A stretch of 64,000 nucleotides of DNA from Oceanicella actignis. Its GTDB lineage: Bacteria; Pseudomonadota; Alphaproteobacteria; Rhodobacterales; Rhodobacteraceae. A program made the translations under genes and the position numbers. The stretch is from contig NZ_VNHJ01000012.1 of assembly GCF_008124525.1 (NCBI RefSeq), positions 17,139 through 81,138 on the forward strand, read 5' to 3'. Positions 32,601 through 40,771 of this stretch are shown here, piece by piece (position 1 is the stretch's first letter; each line of letters starts with the position of its first letter). Below the pieces are notes generated by a model. It was not told the origin of the DNA. It made no database searches and saw only the letters and a program-made list of their open reading frames with translations.

Positions 32601-34178
32601 CATGGCGCGGCCCACGGCCAGGTCGGCGCTCTCGTTTCCGGCCAGATAGGCGTCGAGCGCGGCGGCCTGCGCCTCGGGCGCCGAGGGCACGACGATCAGG
32701 CGGTGGGACAGGCGCTCGCGCCGGTAGGCGGCGGCGTTGGCCAGGCGCGCGGCCTCGTCCGCCGAGGCGCCCCGAAGGCGGTCGCGCCACGCGCCGGCCA
32801 GGGCGCGCAGGCTTTCCTCGGAACGCGCCGAGATGATCAGCGGCGCCGGCTCGTGCTGGGCGGGCGGGCGGCGGCGCTCGGCCTCCGAGGGCTGGCGCAG
32901 CACGGCATGCGCATTCGCGCCGCCGAAGCCGAACGAGTTGACGCCGGCGTAAAGCGGCGCGCCCGATTCGGGCAGCGGAACCTCTTCGGCCGCAACGCGC
33001 AGGTTCAGCCCCGCGAAGTCGATGTCGGGGTTGGGCGTTTCGAAATGCAGCGAGCGCGGCAGCACGCCATGCTCGAGCGCCAGCTGCGCCTTGAGCAGCC
33101 CGACCAGGCCCGAGGCCGGCTCGAGATGCCCGACATTGGTCTTGGCCGACCCCACCGGCAGCGGCGCGGCGCGGCGCGCGCCCAGCACCCGCCCCAGCGC
33201 CGTCGCCTCGACCGGGTCGCCCACGCGCGTGCCGGTGCCATGGGCCTCGACGAAGGCCAGCCGCTCGGGATCGATCCCGAGGCGCGCATAGCTGGCGCGC
33301 AGCAGCTCGGCCTGACGCTCGGCGCTGGGCATGGACACGCCGGTGGTGCGCCCGTCCGAGTTGACCTCGGCGCCGCTGACGACGCCAAGGATGCGGTCCT
33401 GGTCGGCGATGGCGGCGGCCAGGTCCTTGAGCACGAAGGTCACCGCCCCTTCCGAGCGCACATAGCCGTCGCCGCGCGCGTCGAAGGCGCGGCACAGCCC
33501 CGAGGGCGACAGCATCGTCGCCTGCGAGAAGCCGATGAACGGGAAGGGCGAGAGCAGCATGTTCACCGCGCCGACGATCGCCGTCTCGACGCGCCCGGCG
33601 GCGATGGCCTCGACCGCGGCGTGCAGCGCGTAGAGCCCGGACGAGCACGCCGTATCGACCGTGAAGCTGGGGCCGTGCAGGTCCAGCACATAGGACAGCC
33701 GGTTCGAGATCAGCGACAGCGTGTTGCCGGTCATGAACTGGGCGCCGGCGGCGGTGGGATCGAAATTGAGGTGATTCGAGTAGTCCGAGGCCGAGGCGCC
33801 CACGAACACCCCCGCCCGGTCCTTGCGCAGCGCCGAGGGTCGCAGCCCCGCCTTCTCGAGCGCCTCCCACGTCACCTCCAGCAGCAGGCGCTGCTGGGGG
33901 TCCATCTGCTCGGCCTCGCGCGGCGAGATGCCGAAGAACCCGGCGTCGAAGTCGAAGGGCGCGTCAAGCTGGCCGGCGGCGAAGGTGTAGGCCCGCCCCG
34001 CGCGGGGCACGTCGGGATGGGCGAAGCGCTCGCGGATCCAGCGGTCGGACTGCACTTGCGAGACCGTGCACCGCCCCTGCATGAGCACCGACCAGAATTC
34101 CTCGGGACTGCGCGCGCCCGGCAGGCGGCACGCATAGCCAATGATGGCCGCTTCGCGCGGTTCGACGGGCTTGAGCAC
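26643..34178 (-). CDS. Single-module, highly reducing type I polyketide synthase (KS-AT-DH-cMT*-ER-KR-ACP)
   Basis: 2511 residues, starting at GTG with AGGAAAGG upstream. Domains by motif: ketosynthase 1-430 (DTACSS Cys178, EAHGTGT His313, NVGHLE His351); acyltransferase 530-830 (GHSVGE Ser624; YPFHSP, FH suggests malonyl-CoA); dehydratase 895-1165 (LGDHRVGGSVVAPG His925, Asp1084); methyltransferase-like 1250-1530 with a lost SAM motif (VLVLGAAPA); KR-structural part 1580-1750; enoylreductase 1770-2090 (HGGAGGVGLA); ketoreductase 2100-2350 (IGGLGGFG, Ser2242/2243, Tyr2256, Asn2260; VLED suggests B-type); carrier 2385-2470 (GFDSL Ser2423). There is no thioesterase or reductase at the end. All catalytic residues for full reduction are present, so an iterative, fatty-acid-like chain is expected. 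The oxoamine synthase downstream is the likely release step. Confidence 0.95.
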   Translation of the reverse strand: MLKPVEPREAAIIGYACRLPGARSPEEFWSVLMQGRCTVSQVQSDRWIRERFAHPDVPRAGRAYTFAAGQLDAPFDFDAGFFGISPREAEQMDPQQRLLLEVTWEALEKAGLRPSALRKDRAGVFVGASASDYSNHLNFDPTAAGAQFMTGNTLSLISNRLSYVLDLHGPSFTVDTACSSGLYALHAAVEAIAAGRVETAIVGAVNMLLSPFPFIGFSQATMLSPSGLCRAFDARGDGYVRSEGAVTFVLKDLAAAIADQDRILGVVSGAEVNSDGRTTGVSMPSAERQAELLRASYARLGIDPERLAFVEAHGTGTRVGDPVEATALGRVLGARRAAPLPVGSAKTNVGHLEPASGLVGLLKAQLALEHGVLPRSLHFETPNPDIDFAGLNLRVAAEEVPLPESGAPLYAGVNSFGFGGANAHAVLRQPSEAERRRPPAQHEPAPLIISARSEESLRALAGAWRDRLRGASADEAARLANAAAYRRERLSHRLIVVPSAPEAQAAALDAYLAGNESADLAVGRAMAGQTRTAFVYSGNGAQFVGMGRAAYAADPVFRARFDEVSAIFERLSEVSLTQALHDQDLERRLRATSLAQPLLFAIQVGVTESLAEKGLTPDAVIGHSVGEVAAAWAAGAFDLPDAVRLIHVRSHGQEPLRGLGGMAAALAPADKVEQLLAQEGLEEVCLAAENSPRSVTVSGPEAALDAFARAARKRRIAVRRLDLEYPFHSPLADRIVAPLAAELAWARPDECRARFVSATWGRPADGQELGPAYWIENIRQPVRFRAGVEALIEDGCGVFVEIGPRPVLLNYLRDVAEAKARPAAALPSLEERDEAPDLRRVAARAATQGARLAERRFFGPDRKAAEDLPAYPWRRQTFRLALDDEAIRMLEPGRQNPLLGFAARQHGRDWRAAIDARCPAWLGDHRVGGSVVAPGAAFADMALSAGRAALAEGPIELVDLDILRALALDDEAGRETRVRLEGERAVVSIESRARLAGEDFALHARGRVRRAFRAPPPPRPAPEAPATMDRAALYERARRIGIEFGPSFRRAAAVMRLDAQRAYSRLDAEGLDLEAHTIHPILLDAAFHGLLAMVPEAARAGGPARAFLPIRIGRLTLFGPADGIRGAWIEILRAGPREIVARFTLVGHDGAPLAEADEVRFKAVEMTRSADPRALVYRNALERLAPPEGRAAAPLDPVAESARALAAETPPEPGAGALLIDTLARRAAFDAAAALAREGVIDPAAMQAEGRLAENARPLLWRILTALEDDGALVRLPEGAFRLAEAPYPSAEQLTEALLAEAPRRINELMRIIDAAERLPRALAEGLGAGDEPRTAAQLRMRAAGPAGEARWAALERLLDALLADAPAPAARRICVLVLGAAPAALVDRLAEAAEAGRLARAVIADPDPRRARALAMADPGRAGLRFAALDELPDAPDFDLVLCADALARMGADALAALRRRLAPGALVAAVEEAPGLALDLTEGLAAPWWRDTLDPQAPLGLQKDGAEWAADLARAGFEGAAAAALDSAETQAALLTARAPAQAAAGAERPGGRAPAEPAQGDAAAAQDGAAEPGLPPGLLVVAPEGREAAARALADALGAHGIAARASALAELGAAPEGAELLFLPAEAPDRADETDEAATRIMALRRALTEARAPSRVWVVTRGGVAAGAGRRLRPLDAAMWGLTRVAANEFPALDLRLADFDPELDDDAFLAALAAELRAPAEDRETVHDRLGRSGVRVQRAPDLPDRARAAAAGGAAIRRLEIARQGDIDTLEWRVAPRPDPAPDQIEIEILAAGLNFRDVMWAQGLLPEEALEDGFAGPTLGMECSGVVTRVGAACTRFKPGDQVIAFASSCFASHACVREDAAAPLPEGVEPLAAATIPAAFLTAWYGLVQLANLSRGETALIHGGAGGVGLAAIQIAAARGARVIATAGTPARRALLRRLGAWRVFDSRSLDFAAQVLEATGGQGVDVALNSLSGEALERTLECLRPFGRFIELGKRDFYADSQIGLRPFRRNLTYFGVDADQLLVHRPELARRMFEALGGLFARGDLAPLPHAAFDPSDVADAFRLMQKSGHVGKILIRAPRAPAPAARAAAPALRPDGAWLVIGGLGGFGAETAAWLVERGARRVWLTSRGGRPTEGARAAIRRMEAAGAAVEIRAVDAADQDAMRALIAEIEGGPAPLRGVIHAAMVLEDGLLANQETERVRRVLRPKIAGARNADLLTRGLELDMFVVFSSATTLIGNPGQAAYVAANAYLEALMAERRRAGLPGLAMAWGAISDAGYLTRDEQTQKLLSGRLGAAALTAREALAGLEMALAAQDPADLSAIGYAQLDWASARRELALTATPLFARLPMPRLEAGAGAGAADLAALVRGLPEDEALRLVIERLAQEASRILRLPVEEIDPAQPLTDMGFDSLMAVDLRMAAEEKLGVDLPLMSLSGGATLTDVAARALARALEVEAAPNEADGDARAAAELAERHVAEGVDPAALAEIARRADETGRAL

Positions 34179-34297
34179 TCGATCGCCTTTCCTGGTGTCC
34201 GACTTCCCCCAACGGCAGTCCCCACCGCCGTTATCGCAAACGCGCCGCGCGCTCAACCGCAAGCGCCCCTCGCGCCGGCCGCGCTCGCGCTTCCGCG

Positions 34298-35614
34298 TCA
34301 ATCCAGCGGCGGCATCGTCCGCAGCACCGCGCCCGCCAGATAGAGCGAGCCGCAGATGACGACCCGCGGCGCCGGATCGCCCGCCCGCGCCACCGCGGCC
34401 AGCGCCGAGCCAAGGTCGCCGGCGGCCTCGGCCCTCAGCCCGACGGCCCGCGCCGCGGCGGCCGTGCGCTCGGCCGGCAGCGTCGCCGGCGCGTCGGGAA
34501 TGCTCACCGCGTGCACCATGGGCGCCAGCGGCGCGAAGTGCCCGAGGAACCCTTCGGGATCCTTGGTGTCCAGCATGCCGCAGACAAGGTGAAGCGGAGC
34601 GGAACGGCGCGCGTTCATCCGCGCCAGAAGCGCGGCCAGCGCCTGGCCCGCCGCGGGGTTGTGCCCGCCGTCCAGCCAGATCTCGGCGTCGGGCGGCGCG
34701 CCGGGCAGATCGGCCGGGTCAAGGCGCTGCATGCGCGCGGGCCAGCGCGCGCCGGTCATGGCGCCGGCGCAGGCGGCCTCGTTCATGCCCAGCGCGCGCA
34801 GCGCCGCGACGGCGGCGCCGGCGTTGACGATCTGATGCGCGCCCGCCAGCGCCGGCAGGGGCAGGTCCAGCAGCCCGTCCGCATCCTGATAGACCAGGCG
34901 CCCGGCCTCTTCGCGGCTGTCCCAGTCCTGCCCGCCGATCAGCAAGGGCGCGCCCAGCCGCGCGGCCCGCTCCTCGACGACGGCGCGGGCCTGGTCGGGC
35001 TGGGGGGCCAGCACGCAGGGGATTCCGGGCTTGAGGATGCCGGCCTTCTCGGCGGCGATCTGCGCCAGCGTCTCGCCCAGATATTGCTGATGATCGAGCG
35101 AGATCGGCGTGATCGCCGTCAGCGCCGGGCGCGAGATGACGTTGGTCGCGTCCAGCCGCCCGCCCAGCCCGACCTCGATCAGCGCGTAGTCGGCCGGGCT
35201 GCGCGCGAAGGCCAGAAAGGCGGCGCAGGTGGTGATCTCGAAAAAGGTGATGGGCGCGCCGGCGTTCACGCGCTCGCACTCTTCCAGCAGCGCCAGCAGA
35301 TCGGGCTCGGAGATCAGCCGCCCGGCGACGCGGATGCGCTCGTGAAACCGCGCCAGATGCGGCGAGGTGTAGACATGGCAGCTGCGCCCCGCGCTTTCCA
35401 GCCCGGCGCGGATCATGGCCAGCGTCGAGCCCTTGCCGTTCGTGCCGGCCACATGGATCGCCGGCGGCAGGTCGCGCTCGGGATGGCCGAGGCGCGCCAG
35501 CAGACGCTCGACCCGCTCGAGCGTCAGGTCGATGATCTTCGGGTGGAGCGCCATCAGCCGCTCCAGCGCCGCGTCGCTGCCCGCCCGCGCCGCGGGCGCC
35601 GGAGCCTCGCTCAA
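34298..35614 (-). CDS. folC: Dihydrofolate synthase / folylpolyglutamate synthase
   Basis: 438 residues if started at the TTG that overlaps the accD stop (TTGA). The family N-terminus [18 protein letters not shown] then lies inside the protein, which the alternative ATG at MALHPKI would cut off. The P-loop is [41 protein letters not shown] and [16 protein letters not shown] are the other Mur-ligase-like motifs. It adds glutamate to dihydropteroate and folates. accD-folC coupling is common in bacteria. Confidence 0.95.
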   Translation of the reverse strand: MSEAPAPAARAGSDAALERLMALHPKIIDLTLERVERLLARLGHPERDLPPAIHVAGTNGKGSTLAMIRAGLESAGRSCHVYTSPHLARFHERIRVAGRLISEPDLLALLEECERVNAGAPITFFEITTCAAFLAFARSPADYALIEVGLGGRLDATNVISRPALTAITPISLDHQQYLGETLAQIAAEKAGILKPGIPCVLAPQPDQARAVVEERAARLGAPLLIGGQDWDSREEAGRLVYQDADGLLDLPLPALAGAHQIVNAGAAVAALRALGMNEAACAGAMTGARWPARMQRLDPADLPGAPPDAEIWLDGGHNPAAGQALAALLARMNARRSAPLHLVCGMLDTKDPEGFLGHFAPLAPMVHAVSIPDAPATLPAERTAAAARAVGLRAEAAGDLGSALAAVARAGDPAPRVVICGSLYLAGAVLRTMPPLD

Positions 35615-36531
35615 GCCTCGTCCCCTTCGGCGGGCGCGCCCTGCTCGTCCCCCGGGGCGGGCAGGTCGCCATGGCTGCGCGGCGGCGCCTTGGTCAGCAG
35701 CCGCAGAATCTGCGCCAGCTCGTCGCGCAGCTGGTGACGATGGGTGACGCGGTCCAGCATCCCGTGCTCGAGCAGATACTCGGCGCGCTGGAAGCCCTCG
35801 GGCAGCTTCTCGCGGATGGTCTGCTCGATCACGCGGGGGCCGGCGAAGCAGATCAGCGCCCCCGGCTCGGCGATCTGCACGTCGCCCAGCATGGCGTAGC
35901 TGGCGGTGACGCCGCCGGTGGTCGGATGGGTCAGCACGACCACGTAGGGCAGGCCCGCTTCCTTGACCATCTGCACGGCCACGGTGGTGCGGGGCATCTG
36001 CATCAGGCTCAGGATGCCCTCCTGCATGCGCGCGCCGCCGGCGGCCGAGAACACGACCAGGGGCGCCTTGCGCTCGACCGCGCGCTCGGCCGCCGCGATC
36101 ATCGCGTTGCCCACGGCCATGCCCATCGAGCCGCCCATGAAGCTGAAGTCCTGCCCGGCGCAGACGGCGCGCAGGCCGCCGATCTCGCCCTCGGCGACCA
36201 GCATGGCCTCGTGCTCGCCGGTCTTGCGGCGCGCGTCGCGCAGACGCTCGGCGTAGCGCTTCTCGTCCTTGAAGCCCAGCGGGTCGGGGATGGGGTCGGG
36301 AACCGGCACCTCGACGAACAGCCCGCCGTCGAACAGCGCCTTGAAGCGCTCGCGCGGGCTGATGGGCATGTGGTGCTGGCAGTTGGGGCACACGTTCAGC
36401 GCGTCGGACAGCTCGCGATGGAACAGCATGGTTCCGCACGCGTCGCATTTGCGCCAGAGATTGTCCGGCACCTCGCGCCGCGAAAACAGCGAGTTGATCT
36501 TCGGGCGGACGTAGTTCGTGATCCAGTTCAT
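35611..36531 (-). CDS. accD: Acetyl-CoA carboxylase carboxyltransferase beta subunit
   Basis: 306 residues beginning [16 protein letters not shown], the alphaproteobacterial AccD start. An N-terminal zinc ribbon has cysteines 29, 32, 48 and 51 (CDACG...CPNC). The carboxyltransferase core has [43 protein letters not shown] and GPRVIEQTI. It works with AccA/B/C to make malonyl-CoA, the substrate of fatty-acid synthesis and of the polyketide synthase encoded next to it. The longer upstream frame is not used. Confidence 0.97.
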   Translation of the reverse strand: MNWITNYVRPKINSLFSRREVPDNLWRKCDACGTMLFHRELSDALNVCPNCQHHMPISPRERFKALFDGGLFVEVPVPDPIPDPLGFKDEKRYAERLRDARRKTGEHEAMLVAEGEIGGLRAVCAGQDFSFMGGSMGMAVGNAMIAAAERAVERKAPLVVFSAAGGARMQEGILSLMQMPRTTVAVQMVKEAGLPYVVVLTHPTTGGVTASYAMLGDVQIAEPGALICFAGPRVIEQTIREKLPEGFQRAEYLLEHGMLDRVTHRHQLRDELAQILRLLTKAPPRSHGDLPAPGDEQGAPAEGDEA

Positions 36532-36680
36532 GGACGCCGTTCCTCGCGCGGTCTCGTTCCGGGGTATTAGTGTCGCGCGGCGCCAAATGCAATGCGGGCC
36601 GCGCCGCGCCGGCGCCCGGCGGCTTGCAACCGTCCGGCCGGCGCGACACAGTGGCGGCGCTTGCGGGAGAGGAGAAGACG

Positions 36681-37544
36681 ATGACCATGGCCGGCGGCGA
36701 GACATGGACCTGGTTCGACGGCGCCTGGACGCGCGGCGCGCCCATGGTGGCGAGCGCGGCCGATCACGGGCTTTGGCTGGGCAGCTGCGTGTTCGACGGC
36801 GCGCGCGCCTTCGAGGGCGTGGCCCCGGATCTCGAGCTGCACTGCGCGCGGCTCAACGCCTCGGCCCGGGCGATGGGCCTGAACCCGCCCCTGAGCGACG
36901 AGCGCATCGCGCAGCTGTGCCGCGAGGGGCTGAGCCGCTTCTCGCCCGGCGCCGCCGTCTACATCCGCCCCATGTGCTGGGCGCGCGACGGCGGCGCGGC
37001 GCTGATCGCCCCCGATCCCGACAGCGCGGCGTTCTGCCTGTGCCTCGAAGAGCTGCCCATGGCGCCGTTCAAGGGGTTCTCGATCACGCTCACGCGCTAT
37101 CGGCGCCCCCTGCCGTCCATGGCGACCACCGACGCCAAGGCCGCCTGCCTTTACCCCAACAACGCGCGCATGGTGCGCGAGGCGCGCGCGCGCGGCTTCG
37201 ACAACGCGCTGGCGCTGGACGCGCTCGACAACGTGGCCGAGCTGGCCACCTCCAACGTCTTCATCGTGCGCGACGGGGTGGCGATGACGCCGATTCCCAA
37301 CGGAACCTTCCTCAACGGCATCACCCGCCAGCGCGTGATCGGCCTGCTGCGCGACGACGGCATCGAGGTGCGCGAGACGGTGCTGACGGTCGAGGACGTG
37401 CGCGCCGCCGACGAGGTCTTCTCGACCGGCAACGCGCACAAGGTCATGCCCGTAACGCGCTTCGACGACCGCGAGTATCCCGTCGGCCCCGTGACCCGCC
37501 GCGCGCGAGAGCTTTACTGGGACTTCGCCCACGGCCGCCTCTGA
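36681..37544 (+). CDS. Class IV (branched-chain-type) aminotransferase
   Basis: 287 residues of the D-amino-acid/branched-chain aminotransferase fold. The PLP lysine is Lys153 in [16 protein letters not shown], and the conserved glutamate Glu187 sits in [39 protein letters not shown] and [14 protein letters not shown] are other family blocks. In Rhodobacterales this short form is usually annotated as a branched-chain aminotransferase, which fits the leucine operon 2 kb away. Substrate choice among class IV enzymes cannot be read from the sequence. GGAGAGGAG lies just upstream of the ATG. Confidence 0.85.
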   Translation: MTMAGGETWTWFDGAWTRGAPMVASAADHGLWLGSCVFDGARAFEGVAPDLELHCARLNASARAMGLNPPLSDERIAQLCREGLSRFSPGAAVYIRPMCWARDGGAALIAPDPDSAAFCLCLEELPMAPFKGFSITLTRYRRPLPSMATTDAKAACLYPNNARMVREARARGFDNALALDALDNVAELATSNVFIVRDGVAMTPIPNGTFLNGITRQRVIGLLRDDGIEVRETVLTVEDVRAADEVFSTGNAHKVMPVTRFDDREYPVGPVTRRARELYWDFAHGRL

Positions 37545-37988
37545 AGGCGCCGGCAGCAGGCCTTGCGCGCCATCGCGCCGCGGCGCAGCGGCGTCCTGGC
37601 CCGCGCGCCGGGCGCCGGGCGCGCGCCTCCCGCGCCACGACCGGACGCCGCGCGGCGGCGGCCCGCTCCCTTGCATCGCGAACGCCTGTCCTTCGCGCGA
37701 GGCCGGAGCCTTGGCGCGCCTGCACGTCGCGCCGGCCGGCCAGACCCCGCCCCCGCGCCGCCCCGCGCGCGCAGCGGCCTGGCATCGCCGCGCGGCGCCG
37801 CGTCGAGATGCTCGGGGGCGGGGCGCAGCGCGATTCGGCCGGCGGCAAGGCGGGCGCTCTGGGGGGCGACGGGGGCGCTGGGCAAGCCGGCGGCGCGGCG
37901 GCCCGGCGCCGGCAATCCGCGCCGGCGGTCCGTGGCGCCAGGCCTTGGGGTCGGTCCCAGGGTCAGTCCCTGGCGTCGGCCCTCAGGG
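37545..37988 (+). other. Gene-free, extremely GC-rich stretch
   Basis: A 444-bp interval between convergent genes. Reading frames here are only chance openings with Arg/Ala/Pro-rich translation, no start with a convincing ribosome-binding site and no recognisable motif. At its right end, 37957-37973, CCAGGG and CCCTGG form a small 6-bp hairpin with a 5-base loop. This falls just after the minus-strand nucleotidyltransferase gene. Nothing else is seen. Confidence 0.6.
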
Positions 37989-39050
37989 TCAATCCTCGGG
38001 GCGCCGGCGCAGGCCGCGCACGAAGCGGGCGACGCGCGCCGGGTTGGTCAGCGCGCGCAGCAGATGCGCGCGGCGCTCGGGCGAGGCCAGCGCGCGCAGC
38101 GGCGCGCCCATGGCGTCGCGGGCGGCGCGGCGGGCGGCGGCCTCGGGGTCGGCCAGGGAATCGAGCGCGCGCCGCGCCCATGCGCGGGCGGCGCGGTCCG
38201 GGGGCGCGGGCTCGTCCCAGATCAGCGCCATCGCCGCCTGCCAGGCGCGAAGCGCGGCGCCCTGTCCCGCCGCCTCGAACCGCGTCGCCAGCGCCTGGGC
38301 ATGCGCCGCGCCGTTCAGCCGCCGCCAGTCCAGCGCGCCGCGCAGCGGCAGCGCCCCGCGCGCAAGGCCCCGATCGGCGATCATCGCGTGACGCACCAGA
38401 TGCGCCAGCCGATCCTCGGGCGCGGGCGTGGCCAGCCCCTCGAGCGCCGAGGCGGAGGCCCGCGCCGCCACCGCGGCCGGGTCGAGCAGCGCGCCCGCAT
38501 CCCAGCCAAGGCGCACATGCAGCTCGATGGTCGCGCCCAGCCCCGATTCGGGGAACATCGCCGGAAAATGGTAGTCGCCGCCCGAAACGAAGGCGGCCTC
38601 GTCGCCGCGCCAGCCTGCGGCCCGCAGCGCCCGGACCGCGGCGGCAAGGTCGCGCGGCGCCACGAGCAGATCCAGATCGACCATCTCGCGCCACGGCGCC
38701 GGGGCGCCGCCGGCGGCCAGGAACGCCGCGCCCTTGAGCGCCGTCGCCCGCACCCCCGCGCGCGCCAGCGCCGCGCCCGCCTCGGCCAGCTGCGCGAAGA
38801 CCAGCCGCGCATGCGCCTCGCGCGCCGCCTGCGCCGGAGCCAGCAGCGGCGCCATGGCCGGGACCGCCAGCGCCACGCCGCGGCACGCGGCCCAGGCGAC
38901 GCGGTTTCGCTCGGCCATCGCCAGCATCGGCGCCAGGGTTCCCGACAGGCGCGCGGGGGCGAGGCTGCGGCCGGCGGCCTCGTCGTCCCAGACGCGCAGC
39001 ATCGCCGCAAGGTCCCGCGCCGCGGCCTCGGCTTCGCGCCGGTCCCTCAT
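37989..39050 (-). CDS. Nucleotidyltransferase-like protein (NTP_transf_5 / PF14907-like)
   Basis: 353 residues, no signal peptide. The centre has VRATALKGAAFLAAGG...REMVDLDLLVAPRDL (about residues 110-145), i.e. the LKG plus DxDxLV arrangement typical of this uncharacterised nucleotidyltransferase group. GDYHFPAMF and IELHVRLGWDAG follow, with a helical tail. Members often sit near HprK-like kinases, PqqD or asparagine-synthetase genes, but none is seen here. The start at 39050 gives MRDRREAEAAARDL with GAGGG upstream. The reaction is unknown. Confidence 0.7.
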   Translation of the reverse strand: MRDRREAEAAARDLAAMLRVWDDEAAGRSLAPARLSGTLAPMLAMAERNRVAWAACRGVALAVPAMAPLLAPAQAAREAHARLVFAQLAEAGAALARAGVRATALKGAAFLAAGGAPAPWREMVDLDLLVAPRDLAAAVRALRAAGWRGDEAAFVSGGDYHFPAMFPESGLGATIELHVRLGWDAGALLDPAAVAARASASALEGLATPAPEDRLAHLVRHAMIADRGLARGALPLRGALDWRRLNGAAHAQALATRFEAAGQGAALRAWQAAMALIWDEPAPPDRAARAWARRALDSLADPEAAARRAARDAMGAPLRALASPERRAHLLRALTNPARVARFVRGLRRRPED

Positions 39051-39108
39051 GCGCCCTCGCTTCGCGCGCCGCGCCCGGCCGCCTTGCGCAGACCTGACGG
39101 GCGGCGCA

Positions 39109-39909
39109 TCAGGACCCCTGACCGCCCTTGGCCGCCCAGCGCGGAGGGCGCCTTTCGAAGAAGGCCGAGACGCCCTCATGCGCCTCGGGATCCTCCCAGG
39201 CGTCGGCCAGGCGCTCGGCCGTCATGGCGATCACCGCGTCGTCGATCGTCGGCCCCAGCGCCCGCGCCAGCGCCTTGCAGCGCGCCACGGCGCCCGGCGC
39301 GGCCGAGAGATAGGGCTTCACCTCGCGCGCGACGGCGTCGTCAAGCTCGTCCGGCTCGACGACGCGCGCGACCAGGCCGAGCTCGCGCGCCTCGTCGGCG
39401 TCGAACAGGCGGGCCGACATGAACACCCGGCGGGCCATGCCCTCGGTCATGCGGGCGATCACATAGGGCGAGATGGTGGCCGGGATCAGCCCCAGCCGCG
39501 CCTCGGTCAGGCCGAAGCGCGCGCCGCGCGCCGCCACGCACACGTCGCACACCGCCATCATGCCGATGCCGCCGCCGAAGGCCTGCCCGTTGACGCGGCC
39601 GATCAGGGGCTTGGGCAGTTCGTTGAGCGCCTTGAGCATGCGCGCAAGCCGCATCGCCTCGGCGATGCGCTGCTGGCGCGTGGCGGCGAATTGCTGGCGC
39701 ATCCAGGCCAGATCGCCCCCGGCGCAAAAGCTTTCGCCCGCCCCCGTCAGCACCACCGCGCGCACGGCCGGGTCGGCGCCCAGCGCGGCGGCGGCCTCGG
39801 TCAGCTCGGCGATCATGGCGGCGGACAGGGCGTTGTGCTTGTCCGGGCGCGAAAGGGTCAGCATGGCGACGCCGCGGGCGTCGACGTCGATGGCGATGGT
39901 CTCAGGCAT
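39109..39909 (-). CDS. liuC: Methylglutaconyl-CoA hydratase-type enoyl-CoA hydratase
   Basis: 266 residues of the crotonase fold. ESFCAGGDLAWMRQ and GQAFGGGIGMMAVCDVCVA form the oxyanion hole and CoA site, and ARFGLTEARLGLIPATISPYV is typical of the methylglutaconyl-CoA hydratase group. By position it is the last gene of the leucine catabolic operon and would hydrate 3-methylglutaconyl-CoA to HMG-CoA. The crotonase fold alone does not prove the substrate. It overlaps the HMG-CoA lyase stop by eight bases. Confidence 0.88.
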   Translation of the reverse strand: MPETIAIDVDARGVAMLTLSRPDKHNALSAAMIAELTEAAAALGADPAVRAVVLTGAGESFCAGGDLAWMRQQFAATRQQRIAEAMRLARMLKALNELPKPLIGRVNGQAFGGGIGMMAVCDVCVAARGARFGLTEARLGLIPATISPYVIARMTEGMARRVFMSARLFDADEARELGLVARVVEPDELDDAVAREVKPYLSAAPGAVARCKALARALGPTIDDAVIAMTAERLADAWEDPEAHEGVSAFFERRPPRWAAKGGQGS

Positions 39910-40771
39910 CGGCGGAGCTCCTCAGGCTGCGGGCGAAGGCGGCGGCGGCGTCGAGACGCGACAGGTCGAGGCCGGTCTCCCAGCCCATCCGAGCCAGAAG
40001 GCGCGCCACCTCTTCGGTGGCGACGTTGCCCCTGGCGCCGGGGGCGTAGGGACACCCGCCAAGCCCGCCGACCGAGGCGTCGAAGGTGCGCAGGCCCTTC
40101 TCGACGCTCAGCGCGACGTTCTCGAGCGCGCGGCCCCCCGTGTCGTGGAAGTGGCCGGCCAGGCGCCCGGCCGGCACGCGGGCCAGCACGGCGTCGAGCA
40201 TCGGCGCGACGGTTTCGGGCGCGCCCGCGCCGATGGTGTCGCCCAGGCTGACCTCGTAGCAGCCCATGTCGATCAGCGCGGCGGCGACGCAGGCGACCTG
40301 CTCGGGCGGGGTCGGGCCGTCATAGGGACAGGCGACGACGCAGCTGACATAGCCGCGCACGGGCACGCCGTCGGCGGCGGCCGCCTCGAGCACGGGGCGG
40401 AAGCGCTCGAGGCTTTCCTCGATCGAGCAGTTGATGTTCTTGCGGCTGAAGCCCTCGGAGGCCGAGGCGAACACGGCCACCTCGTCGGCGCGGGCGGCGC
40501 GGGCGGCCTCGTAGCCCTTGAGATTGGGCGTCAGGACCGCGTAGCGCACCCCCGGCTTGCGGCGGATGCCGGCCATCACCTGGGCGGCGTCGGCCATCTG
40601 CGGCACCCAGCGCGGCGAGACGAAGCTGGTCGCCTCGATCTTGTCGAAGCCGCACTCGGACAGCATGTCGATCAGCCGGATCTTGTCGGCCGTCGGGATC
40701 AGGCGGCTTTCGTTCTGGAGCCCGTCGCGCGGGCCCATCTCGAAGATGCGGATGCGGGGCGCGGCGCTCAT
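39902..40771 (-). CDS. liuE: Hydroxymethylglutaryl-CoA lyase
   Basis: 289 residues with the family motifs FEMGPRDGLQNES at the N-terminus, ATSFVSPRWVPQMAD, GHFHDTGGRALENV and the signature GLGGCPYAPGARGNVATE carrying the catalytic cysteine. It cleaves HMG-CoA to acetyl-CoA and acetoacetate, the last step of leucine degradation. Its ATG overlaps the stop of the biotin-containing subunit gene (ATGA). Confidence 0.96.
   Translation of the reverse strand: MSAAPRIRIFEMGPRDGLQNESRLIPTADKIRLIDMLSECGFDKIEATSFVSPRWVPQMADAAQVMAGIRRKPGVRYAVLTPNLKGYEAARAARADEVAVFASASEGFSRKNINCSIEESLERFRPVLEAAAADGVPVRGYVSCVVACPYDGPTPPEQVACVAAALIDMGCYEVSLGDTIGAGAPETVAPMLDAVLARVPAGRLAGHFHDTGGRALENVALSVEKGLRTFDASVGGLGGCPYAPGARGNVATEEVARLLARMGWETGLDLSRLDAAAAFARSLRSSADA

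Noticed and set aside
25241..34178. Recent horizontal transfer of the polyketide synthase pair
   Set aside because: Base composition and codon use look the same as in the neighbours and there is no integrase, tRNA or repeat at the edges.
26388..34343. A 2651-codon open frame on the plus strand, opposite the polyketide synthase and longer than it
   Set aside because: Its translation is Arg/Gly/Ala/His-rich with no domain, and it is the mirror of a GC-rich gene whose third positions are G/C. The minus-strand frame has all expected catalytic motifs.
36518..38737. A 739-codon plus-strand frame across the aminotransferase and the gene-free stretch
   Set aside because: It is out of frame with the clear aminotransferase and translates to Arg/Pro/Ala repeats only.
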